A stretch of DNA of 7,304 nucleotides from an uncultured Bacilli bacterium (GTDB taxonomy: Bacteria; Bacillota_I; Bacilli_A; RFN20; CAG-826). The translations under genes and the position numbers were made by a program. Positions 1-6,970 of this stretch are shown here, piece after piece (position 1 is the first letter of the stretch; each line of letters starts with the position of its first letter). Location of the stretch: contig CAKPAV010000082.1 of NCBI GenBank assembly GCA_934133115.1, positions 1 to 7,304 of the forward strand, given 5' to 3'. The notes beneath the pieces were generated by a model, which did not search any database, was not told where the DNA came from, and was given only the letters and a program-made list of their open reading frames with translations.

Positions 1-1292
1 CTTCTAATATTAAACGCAGTGCAGAAATTAGTCATTATTCTTTAAAATTACATGATGAAGTTATTAAGCAAATCAATGACTTAGATTCTTTGGATTTATA
101 TAATTACATTGAATTACCACTTGCTAATGTTTTAGCAAAGATGGAAATTGAAGGTTTCCCACTTGATGCGAAATCATTAAATGAAATTGGAGATGTCTTC
201 CGCAATAAACAAAAAGAATTAGAGGAACAAATATTTGCTATTGCTCCACATCGTATTAATTTATCATCTCCAAAACAAATTGGTGAATTACTTGTTGAAT
301 TAAATGTATTTGATAAAGATAAAAAAATATCTACTTCTGTGGAAGTTCTTAAGAAAGTTGCCCATAAACATCCAATTGTCGATTTAATTCTTGAATACCG
401 TAAATATGCAAAATTAACTTCTACATATATTGATGGATTACTTATTCATATTCATAGTGATGGAAAATTACATCCACGTTTTAACCAAGCTCTAACCACA
501 ACAGGACGTTTATCTTCTTCTAATCCTAATTTACAAAACATATCTGTACGTGATGAAGAAGGAAAACTAATTCGTAAAGCATTCTTCTATCCTAACAATG
601 ATTATTACATCTTATCATTTGACTATTCGCAAGTCGAATTACGTGTTTTAGCAGCTTTAAGTAATTGTAAGAAACTACTTGATGCTTTTAATAATGACGA
701 AGATATTCATGAAATTACTGCCAAACACGTTTTTCATAAAGATGAAATAACTAGTGCTGATCGTCGTAAAGCTAAAGCAGTTAACTTCGGTATTGTTTAT
801 GGTATATCTGATTGGGGACTAGCGGAACAATTAGGTATTTCTTCTACTGAAGCTCGTGAAATAATTAAAAATTTCTACGCCACTTATCCAGAGATTGCTA
901 CATTTATGGGTAATATTATTCAAAATGCAGAAAAAGATGGATTTGTTAAAACATTATTCGGACGTATTCGCTATTTAAGAGAATTACATGATTCTAATTA
1001 TCAAGTTCATGAATTTGCCAAACGTGCAGCCACAAACGCACCTATTCAAGGCACCGCTGCTGATTTAATTAAAATGGCAATGATTAATATTGATAAGATG
1101 CTTACTAGTAAAAACTTTGAAACTAAATTAGTTCTTCAAATTCATGATGAACTTATTTTCAAAGTTCCAACTAGAGAAATAAATGAAGTAGCTCCGCTTA
1201 TTAAAGAATTAATGGAGCAAGTATATCCTAAGTTAGGTGTTAAACTAAAAGTTGATGGTAGTTACGCTAAAACTTGGTATGATGCAAAGTAG
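1..1292 (+). CDS. polA: DNA polymerase I, C-terminal polymerase domain (5'-truncated by window edge)
   Basis: Family A DNA polymerase that fills gaps during repair and Okazaki-fragment maturation. The frame is open from base 3, so the gene begins before the window; a TTG at 90 is only an internal leucine codon. About 429 residues remain, roughly the C-terminal half of a usual 850-900-residue enzyme: thumb, palm and fingers. The TGRLSSSNPNLQNI motif lies near 500-541. Motif A (DYSQVELR) has its metal-binding Asp at 621-623. The O helix has Arg 762-764, Lys 774-776, Phe 786-788 and Tyr 798-800, matching E. coli R754, K758, F762 and Y766. Motif C (HDE) is at 1143-1151. All catalytic residues are present, so this part looks functional; the 5' nuclease and any proofreading domain cannot be seen. 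The usual thumb segment before the STS motif is a few residues short. It ends in TAG, 8 bases before the next gene, so the two are probably co-transcribed. Confidence 0.96.
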   Translation, partial: SNIKRSAEISHYSLKLHDEVIKQINDLDSLDLYNYIELPLANVLAKMEIEGFPLDAKSLNEIGDVFRNKQKELEEQIFAIAPHRINLSSPKQIGELLVELNVFDKDKKISTSVEVLKKVAHKHPIVDLILEYRKYAKLTSTYIDGLLIHIHSDGKLHPRFNQALTTTGRLSSSNPNLQNISVRDEEGKLIRKAFFYPNNDYYILSFDYSQVELRVLAALSNCKKLLDAFNNDEDIHEITAKHVFHKDEITSADRRKAKAVNFGIVYGISDWGLAEQLGISSTEAREIIKNFYATYPEIATFMGNIIQNAEKDGFVKTLFGRIRYLRELHDSNYQVHEFAKRAATNAPIQGTAADLIKMAMINIDKMLTSKNFETKLVLQIHDELIFKVPTREINEVAPLIKELMEQVYPKLGVKLKVDGSYAKTWYDAK

Positions 1293-1296
1293 GTGG
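1291..1296 (+). promoter_or_regulatory. Shine-Dalgarno site of the mutM-coaE fusion gene
   Basis: AGGTGG overlaps the last two bases of the polA stop codon and lies 4 bases before the ATG at 1301. It fixes the start of the fusion gene at that ATG, which also gives the invariant MPELPEVE N-terminus needed by MutM, and suggests translational coupling to polA. Confidence 0.75.
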
Positions 1297-1300
1297 AAGT

Positions 1301-2698
1301 ATGCCAGAATTACCAGAAGTTGAAACAGTTAAAAGTATTTTGAAGCCTTTATTAGTGGGACATAAAATTGAAAGTGTTGAGATTTTATATCCAAAAATGA
1401 TTTTAAAATCAAATCTAGATTTTTTAAGTATTGTTAATAAAACATTTATTGATGTTAAAAGAATTGGTAAATATTTATTACTTTATTTAAGTGATAATTT
1501 AGTTATTATTTCGCATTTAAGAATGGAAGGTAAATATATTTTACTTAATGATAATGAAACACAAAGTGGACATTCTCGAATCATTTTCCATTTAGATAAA
1601 AATATGAATGTAAGTTATGATGATTCACGTTGCTTTGGCATTATGAAATTAGTGACCATAGATGAATTAACTAATGAAGAAATGTTAACCAAATTAGGAC
1701 CAGAGCCCATGGAATTTAATGATGATCTAAAACTTAAATTATTTAATAAATTTCAGCATTCTTCTTTACCAATTAAAGTCTCAATTATGGATCAAAGTAA
1801 TATTTCTGGGCTTGGAAATATTTACGCTGATGAAGTATTATTTGCTTCAAAAATCAATCCGCTTACTCCAAGTAAATTAATTACTTTAAAACAAATTGAT
1901 GATATTATTAATAATTCCATTCGCGTATTAAATAAAGCAATTGAATTAGGTGGATCAACTGTTAAAAGTTATCATGCCGCTAGAGGGGTAGATGGCAAGT
2001 TCCAAAATGAGTTACTTGCATATGGTAAAGTAGGTTCTACTTGTCCAAACTGTGGTTATCCTTTTAAGAAAATTCGTATTGGAGGACGTGGCACTACTTT
2101 TTGTCCCAAATGTCAAAAATATCCTAATGATACCACTGTGTTTGCAATTGTAGGAAAAATTGCTTCAGGTAAATCAACCGCTTTAAAGTTTTTTAAATCT
2201 TTAGGATATAACGCTATTTCCGCTGATGAAATTGTTAAAATTTTATATCAAAAACCAGATGTAATTTCAAAAATCAAAAGACATTTTTCATCTGTTATAA
2301 TTAACAATGTAATTGATACAAAAATATTAAGAGATTTGATTAATAGTAATCCTTCAAAGAAAAAGCAACTAGAAAAGATTATACATCCTTTAGTGGAAAA
2401 TGAATTAAATGAATTTATTCATCATAGTCACACTAAATTTACATTTATCGAAGTGCCACTTCTTTTTGAAGCCAATATGGATTATTTAGCGGATAAAATC
2501 ATTGGTATTTCTGCTTCTAAAGATGTTCAAATCGCTCATTTGCATAAACGTGGAGTTAATGATGTCGAAGCTTATTTAAAATTAAATGACACTAATACAT
2601 TTGATAAAAATGTTTCAAAAATGGATTATATCGTTACTCCTAGTGATGATATAAATGAATTTGAAAATAAACTAAAAGGAATTATTGGCTTTCAATAA
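1301..2698 (+). CDS. mutM-coaE: Fused formamidopyrimidine-DNA glycosylase (MutM/Fpg) and dephospho-CoA kinase (CoaE)
   Basis: One uninterrupted 465-residue frame carries two enzymes. Residues 1-273 are a complete MutM, which excises 8-oxoguanine and formamidopyrimidines and nicks the abasic site. It has the catalytic P2 and E3, K57, the lesion-probing M75/R110/F112 trio, a helix-two-turn-helix with GLGNIYADE, and a C-terminal zinc finger C248-x2-C251-x16-C268-x2-C271 with the GGRGTTF loop. Residues about 280-465 are CoaE, which phosphorylates dephospho-CoA in the last step of coenzyme A synthesis. It shows the P-loop GKIASGKS (285-292), SADEI with D309, an HPLVE motif and VPLLFE. Only about six residues link the zinc finger to the first CoaE strand. 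CoaE is divergent: the usual TGG before the P-loop, the DAD triplet and the later Q-x2-R and Q motifs are altered. A GTG at 2138 (V280) could initiate a separate CoaE, but no Shine-Dalgarno precedes it. In Bacillus, mutM and coaE are separate nearby genes after polA. Confidence 0.93.
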   Translation: MPELPEVETVKSILKPLLVGHKIESVEILYPKMILKSNLDFLSIVNKTFIDVKRIGKYLLLYLSDNLVIISHLRMEGKYILLNDNETQSGHSRIIFHLDKNMNVSYDDSRCFGIMKLVTIDELTNEEMLTKLGPEPMEFNDDLKLKLFNKFQHSSLPIKVSIMDQSNISGLGNIYADEVLFASKINPLTPSKLITLKQIDDIINNSIRVLNKAIELGGSTVKSYHAARGVDGKFQNELLAYGKVGSTCPNCGYPFKKIRIGGRGTTFCPKCQKYPNDTTVFAIVGKIASGKSTALKFFKSLGYNAISADEIVKILYQKPDVISKIKRHFSSVIINNVIDTKILRDLINSNPSKKKQLEKIIHPLVENELNEFIHHSHTKFTFIEVPLLFEANMDYLADKIIGISASKDVQIAHLHKRGVNDVEAYLKLNDTNTFDKNVSKMDYIVTPSDDINEFENKLKGIIGFQ

Positions 2699-2707
2699 TT
2701 CCTTTTT
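2674..2707. terminator. Bidirectional intrinsic terminator between convergent operons
   Basis: A perfect 14-bp inverted repeat has arms at 2674-2687 and 2693-2706 around a 5-base loop. The right arm ends in a run of five T (2703-2707) for plus-strand transcripts. The left arm starts with AAAA, which reads as UUUU for minus-strand transcripts. The stop codon of mutM-coaE (2696-2698) lies inside the right arm, and the minus-strand trhP2-like gene ends at 2716, so one hairpin probably serves both operons. The stem is A/T-rich with few G-C pairs, so efficiency is uncertain. Confidence 0.75.
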
Positions 2708-2715
2708 ACTTTAAG

Positions 2716-3897
2716 TTATCTTTTTACATGAAGAATATCGTATGGTTTAAGACTTAAATTTGTTTTAATATTAATAAGAGTTCCAGCAATAGTATAAACA
2801 TCATAATCAAAATTGTTATATTTAATTTCGTTTACTATAACAAATTTTGGTTCACTATTTGGTGAAAAATATAAATATTCTTCACCTTTTATAATTTTGT
2901 TTTTAACTTCTAAAATAACTTCATTATCTTCTTTTATTTCTCGAACAATGCCAATAAAATCCCCAGCTTTTTCAAATTTGTCATTTAAGACAAATAATTG
3001 TTCGTTTACTGTAACGTTACCATATAAAAACCCATGTCCTGTTACACGATTTTCACCATATCCAATCATTGTTTCATATTTTTGATAGTCTAATGGTTTA
3101 TGAGCATAATAATCATCAATTAGCATACGATAACTACTTATAATTGCGCACAAATAATTATATGATTTCATTCGACCTTCAATTTTTAATGAATCAACAC
3201 CCATATCGATTAAAGCAGGAATGCTTTTTAAAGCACATAAATCCTTTGAAGACATCGAAAAATACTCATCGGTAACTTTATTTTCTTTATCATATAGAAA
3301 ATATTTCCATCGACAAGAATGTGCACATCCACCTCTATTAGCATCTCTTCCCGTCATAATATTCGAAAGCATGCATTTTCCTGAATAAGAGGAACACATT
3401 CCACCATGAATAAATACTTCTATTTCCGTTTTTGCCACTTTTTTAATATCTTTGATATCAGCAAGAGAACATTCTCTTGCAAAAACCACACGTTTAGCGT
3501 GATGCTTATAAAAGAAGTCAATCGCTGATTCATTTAAAGAAGATAGTTGTGTTGACATATGCACTTCTAAATTAGTATATTTGGTAGCAATTTCTAGCAT
3601 TGTTAATGAGGAAGTGATAATGGCATCAACACCACATTTTTCTAATTCTAATAAATATTCTTTAATGTGTTTAGCATTTTTATTGTGCATCACAATATTA
3701 CATGTAACGTGGATTTTTTTATTTAAAGCATGAGCAAAATCACAAGCACTTTTTATATCACTAAGCGAAAAATTTGATGCATGGGAGCGTAAAGAAAATT
3801 CTTTGCCACCAATATAGCAAGCATCCGCGCCATATAAGAGCGCTAATTTCAATTTATCTAAATCGCCGGCTGGCGCTAATAACTCAATACGTTTCAT
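2716..3897 (-). CDS. trhP2: U32-family protein, TrhP2/YrrO-like tRNA 5-hydroxyuridine synthesis protein
   Basis: A 393-residue U32-family protein. Families of this type are often annotated as peptidases or collagenases, but the E. coli YegQ (TrhP) and Bacillus YrrN/YrrO members are implicated in hydroxylating U34 of tRNA to ho5U, using an iron-sulfur cluster and prephenate. The N-terminus ELLAPAGD-x-DKLKLAL, the YGADACYIGG segment, the signature EVFIHGGMC-x6-C (residues 160-175) and the stretch DMGVDSLKIEGRMKS are typical. Probable [4Fe-4S] ligands are C168, C175, C191 (or C195) and C221, spaced as in UbiU-type U32 proteins. The signature has Gly where Ala or Ser is usual (GGMC). Residues from about 280 form the C-terminal beta domain, starting near NRVTGHGFLYGN. 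Length is slightly under that of Bacillus YrrO. The ATG at 3897 has a GGAG site 8 bases upstream and lies 2 bases after the AroA-fusion stop, so it is the last gene of the shikimate operon. Family assignment is firm; the exact substrate is inferred. Confidence 0.88.
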   Translation of the reverse strand: MKRIELLAPAGDLDKLKLALLYGADACYIGGKEFSLRSHASNFSLSDIKSACDFAHALNKKIHVTCNIVMHNKNAKHIKEYLLELEKCGVDAIITSSLTMLEIATKYTNLEVHMSTQLSSLNESAIDFFYKHHAKRVVFARECSLADIKDIKKVAKTEIEVFIHGGMCSSYSGKCMLSNIMTGRDANRGGCAHSCRWKYFLYDKENKVTDEYFSMSSKDLCALKSIPALIDMGVDSLKIEGRMKSYNYLCAIISSYRMLIDDYYAHKPLDYQKYETMIGYGENRVTGHGFLYGNVTVNEQLFVLNDKFEKAGDFIGIVREIKEDNEVILEVKNKIIKGEEYLYFSPNSEPKFVIVNEIKYNNFDYDVYTIAGTLINIKTNLSLKPYDILHVKR

Positions 3898-3899
3898 AA

Positions 3900-4751
3900 C
3901 TACTTCTCCAAATAAAATGAATCTTGATAAGCAAAACCATCTTGAATGTTAAGATTTAATTTATCAAGTTCTCTTCTTATAATTTCGATATTTATTTTGT
4001 CTTTATAATAATCATTCACTAAAGAGCATACTTTGTTAAACACTCTATTTTTAATAAATAGTTGATCAATATAAATGAATTTGGCATATGATAAGTTATT
4101 TAATTCTTTAATATAACTAGTAATATATGGTCGGAAAATGACACTTCCATATTGATTTTCAATCACGGGATAAAAATCCTTACGTGTTTCTTCTTTTAAA
4201 TATAAATGATTTTTATTGAATGATATGTTCTTATATTCAGCAAACAAAGATATAATTTTACGATATGATTGATACATTGGAACATAACTAAAAGCATTGA
4301 GCATTACTGGTGCATATTGCGAAATTATATCCGTATCTTCAATTGTTATTTCATTAGATGGACATATAGCTGATACGCCTAATTTAGCATAACTTTGGGC
4401 ATCTAAATAATTACAAATTAAAGTATATGGCATAAATATAATGCGTTTAGGTGATATTAATTCAGTTAATATATTTAGTATTCCGATATCTTGAACAATG
4501 AAATTAATTGGTAATTGCAGTAATTTATTTATTTCTCTCTTAAATAAATTTATTTCTGATTCGTGTAATAAAGCATTTAATAAAACATAGATATTTTTAT
4601 TTTTAGCATGTTTTTTGATAAAAGAATAAGAAAAGTATTTTGAAGCGAAAAAAGTGAATTTTTTATATCCTAATACATAACCAAATGCTTCAATATTAAA
4701 ATCTTTACTATTTTTTACATTTATTAAAAGTTTAGGTTTTCTTGAATAACT
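3900..4751 (-). other. U32-family (TrhP1/YrrN-like) domain fused to the C-terminus of AroA
   Basis: This is the part of the fusion gene after the EPSP synthase domain, about residues 413-695. Its start (RKPKLLINV) corresponds to where a free-standing YrrN-like protein would begin, right after the last EPSP synthase helix (SYPTFYRHLKQLG), with almost no linker. The order of motifs and the short length without a C-terminal beta domain fit TrhP1 better than TrhP2. The next gene downstream is the TrhP2-like partner, which matches the yrrN-yrrO pairing of Bacillus. The domain is more divergent than its partner. Confidence 0.75.
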
Positions 4752-5987
4752 AATAGCAATTCCTAATTGTTTTAAGTGTCTATAAAAAGTAGGATAAGAT
4801 TTATTTATTCCTTTATAATCATTAATAAGTATTTTATGGTTATTAACTAAAATACTTATGGCCATAATAATACGATGATCATTATAACTCTTTAAAACAA
4901 AATCTTTATTAATAGAACAAGGATAAATAACAATATTATCTTCGTTAATTTCATATTTTGCACCAATTTCGTCTAATATTTTTGTTATAGCTTCTAAGCG
5001 ATTAGACTCTTTATAAATTAAGCGATTAATATGATAAAAAGTTGATGGTTCTTTTAAAGTTGTAGCAAACAAAAATAAAGAAGGTGCTAAATCAATACAT
5101 TCATTAATATCATAACTCAATGAAGATATGTTTGATTTTTTTATAATTAAACTATTTTCATCATCTTGAATATTGGCGCCAAGAGATAATAAATAATCGA
5201 TAATCTTTTTATCTCCTTGCTTACTATTTTTATTTAAACCATTTAATCTAATCGTTACATCTTCTTTTAAGCCAAGACACACAAAAGGAATGATGGAAGA
5301 ATAATCTCCCTCGCTAATTAATTCATTTTTAGCAATATACTTTTGTTTACCTTTAATAACAAAATCCTTGGCAATTTCAATATTAAATTGTTTTAATATA
5401 TCAATTGTTAAATCAATATATGAACTAGATCCATTTGTTTTAAATATTAACTTTGTATCAAGATTAGATAACGGCAAAGCCATTAATAGTCCAGAGACAA
5501 ATTGGGAAGATTTACTGGCATCAACATTAATTTCTTTCGTGCGTATTTTACCTTTAATTATAAGTTCATTCTTATTTCTTTTAACTTTAATACCATTAGT
5601 TTTAAATAAGTCATCATAACCATCAAGCGGACGATTAACTAAACTATCATCTAAGATATATGTCACTGTTTTATTAGGAAATTTAATAAGCATTATTGGT
5701 ATTATTAGTCTTAATAATGTTGCAGATTCTTGAACATACAAATTAAAATCATTAACTTTATTACCGGGTTTAATTATTAAGTTATCATTATTAATTATTA
5801 TTTTTGCCCCCAATGATTTTAAAACATTAATTGTTGCTAAAATATCTTTAGAATAATTATTATTTTTAATTACTACTTCTTGATTACTTAAATAAGCACA
5901 TAACAAAAGACGAATAGTGTAACTTTTTGAAGATATAACACTAATCGTAGTATCTTTTATTTGTTTTTTTCTTAAAATAATTGCCAT
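3900..5987 (-). CDS. aroA: Fused EPSP synthase (AroA) and U32-family TrhP1/YrrN-like domain
   Basis: A single 695-residue frame. Residues 1-412 are EPSP synthase, which joins shikimate-3-phosphate and PEP in the sixth step towards chorismate. Residues matching E. coli catalytic positions are K21, S22, R26, R93, R119, S160-S161-Q162, D228, D299, K326, E327, R330, D370-H371-R372 and K396. The PEP-site loop is ESATLLR, with Ala at the position of E. coli G96. Residues 417-695 look like a short U32 protein of the YrrN/TrhP1 type. It begins KPKLLINV, then shows VLLNALLHESE (468-478), a VQDIGILN strand (498-505), a segment around N526 and GVSAICPSNEIT (537-548), PMYQSYRK (570-577), and a YPVIENQYG motif (606-614). 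It lacks the U32 cysteine cluster (only C525, C542 and C654). No ATG, GTG or TTG in frame sits near the junction, so this is one polypeptide. An AGGA site lies 8 bases before the ATG, and the gene follows aroF by 2 bases. AroA is certain; the U32 assignment is by motif. Confidence 0.92.
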   Translation of the reverse strand: MAIILRKKQIKDTTISVISSKSYTIRLLLCAYLSNQEVVIKNNNYSKDILATINVLKSLGAKIIINNDNLIIKPGNKVNDFNLYVQESATLLRLIIPIMLIKFPNKTVTYILDDSLVNRPLDGYDDLFKTNGIKVKRNKNELIIKGKIRTKEINVDASKSSQFVSGLLMALPLSNLDTKLIFKTNGSSSYIDLTIDILKQFNIEIAKDFVIKGKQKYIAKNELISEGDYSSIIPFVCLGLKEDVTIRLNGLNKNSKQGDKKIIDYLLSLGANIQDDENSLIIKKSNISSLSYDINECIDLAPSLFLFATTLKEPSTFYHINRLIYKESNRLEAITKILDEIGAKYEINEDNIVIYPCSINKDFVLKSYNDHRIIMAISILVNNHKILINDYKGINKSYPTFYRHLKQLGIAISYSRKPKLLINVKNSKDFNIEAFGYVLGYKKFTFFASKYFSYSFIKKHAKNKNIYVLLNALLHESEINLFKREINKLLQLPINFIVQDIGILNILTELISPKRIIFMPYTLICNYLDAQSYAKLGVSAICPSNEITIEDTDIISQYAPVMLNAFSYVPMYQSYRKIISLFAEYKNISFNKNHLYLKEETRKDFYPVIENQYGSVIFRPYITSYIKELNNLSYAKFIYIDQLFIKNRVFNKVCSLVNDYYKDKINIEIIRRELDKLNLNIQDGFAYQDSFYLEK

Positions 5988-5989
5988 TA

Positions 5990-6958
5990 TTATTTTCCTA
6001 AACTATGGATGATTTTTTCTAAATCCAATAATGAAATACATTGATCACTATCTGAAATTACTTCATTAGGATGTTTATCACATTCAATAATTAAGCCATC
6101 TGCTCCTGAAGCAAGCGCTGCTAAAGATAAAGGTAGCACTAATGCTCTTTTACCACTAGCATGTGAAGGATCAGCAATAACTGGTAGGTGTGTTAATTCT
6201 TTTAGTGCCGCGATAGCACAAATATCTAAAGTATTTCTTGTATAACTTAATGGTGTACGGATGCCTCTTTCGCAAAGAATGATATTTTTATTTCCGCTAA
6301 GCATAATATATTCAGCAGCGCACAATAACTCTTCAATTGAATTATTAAAGCCTCTTTTTAATAATATCGGTTTTTTACTTTTACCTAATGCTTTTAATAA
6401 TTCAAAATTTTGCATATTGCGTGCGCCAACTTGGATAATGTCTACTGCTTCCTCAAATTCTTTTAAATACTTGGTATCGGTAATTTCACTTACGATATTA
6501 ACGCCATACGTTTCTCGCGCTTTTTTTAATATACTTATTCCCTTAACACCTAATCCTTGGTAAGAATATGGATTAGTGCGTGGTTTAAAAATTCCCGCAC
6601 GAATAAATTTAATTCCTAGATTTTTTAAAGTTAACACTAAATCAAAAAATTTTTCTTCATTTTCAATCGCACAAGGTCCAGCAATAATTATTTTTTCATT
6701 TCCACCAATTAGGTTTCCATTAATGTTAATGATGGTGTCATCAATATGATTAATTCTTGTGACTAGTTTTAAATTTAGACTTGATTCCACACTAATAATT
6801 TTTTCTTTATCAATGATTTTATTAAATAAGGTAAAATCTAAATCATCTATTAATAAAACTTCCTTTTCATTAATAGTTTGAACATTGACTTTTATGTTAT
6901 GAGAATTTAAAGTGTTTAACACATTGCTTAAAAATTCTTTCTTAACATTAACATACAT
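5990..6958 (-). CDS. aroF: 3-deoxy-7-phosphoheptulonate (DAHP) synthase, type I-beta
   Basis: Condenses PEP and erythrose-4-phosphate to DAHP, the committed first step of the shikimate pathway. From the ATG at 6958 it is 322 residues. Residues 1 to about 65 resemble the ferredoxin-like regulatory domain of Thermotoga-type enzymes, which carries tyrosine/phenylalanine feedback in that family; the rest is the TIM-barrel. Metal-site residues C96 (AGPCAIE), H266 (DPSHASGKR), E292 and D303 have the same spacing (170, 26, 11) as C102, H272, E298 and D309 of the T. maritima enzyme. KPRTNPYSYQGLG, LKRG and ILCERGIRT bind substrates. The segment after E292 reads ECDKHPNE rather than the usual EVHPNPE. 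The frame extends to a GTG at 6967, but that GTG lies inside the AAGGTG ribosome site that is 6 bases from the ATG, so the ATG is preferred. No chorismate mutase domain is attached. It lies between aroQ and aroA in the operon. Confidence 0.95.
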   Translation of the reverse strand: MYVNVKKEFLSNVLNTLNSHNIKVNVQTINEKEVLLIDDLDFTLFNKIIDKEKIISVESSLNLKLVTRINHIDDTIININGNLIGGNEKIIIAGPCAIENEEKFFDLVLTLKNLGIKFIRAGIFKPRTNPYSYQGLGVKGISILKKARETYGVNIVSEITDTKYLKEFEEAVDIIQVGARNMQNFELLKALGKSKKPILLKRGFNNSIEELLCAAEYIMLSGNKNIILCERGIRTPLSYTRNTLDICAIAALKELTHLPVIADPSHASGKRALVLPLSLAALASGADGLIIECDKHPNEVISDSDQCISLLDLEKIIHSLGK

Positions 6959-6964
6959 AAACTT

Positions 6965-6970
6965 CACCTT
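6965..6970 (-). promoter_or_regulatory. Shine-Dalgarno site deciding the aroF start
   Basis: AAGGTG on the minus strand ends 6 bases before the ATG at 6958 and overlaps the aroQ stop codon (6969-6971). The upstream GTG candidate (6965-6967) is part of this site and has no good site of its own. The arrangement suggests aroQ and aroF are translationally coupled. Confidence 0.65.

Noticed and set aside
2138..2140. GTG codon (V280) as the start of a separate coaE gene
   Set aside because: It would give a well-aligned CoaE N-terminus, but no Shine-Dalgarno sequence precedes it and no stop codon separates it from mutM. A fusion is the simpler reading; internal initiation is not excluded.
2813..3085. 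Plus-strand open frame of about 90 codons opposite the U32 gene
   Set aside because: It lies entirely antisense to a gene with clear family motifs, has no ribosome site or recognisable domain, and is a shadow frame.
2716..3897. Reading the U32 gene as a secreted collagenase or protease
   Set aside because: No signal peptide is visible, the cysteine set fits an iron-sulfur protein, and the operon context points to the tRNA-modifying members of the family.
5368..5619. Plus-strand open frame opposite aroA
   Set aside because: Antisense to the EPSP synthase region including the SSQ motif; no independent evidence of coding.
6261..6563. Plus-strand open frame opposite aroF
   Set aside because: Antisense to conserved DAHP synthase motifs; no ribosome site or recognisable protein.
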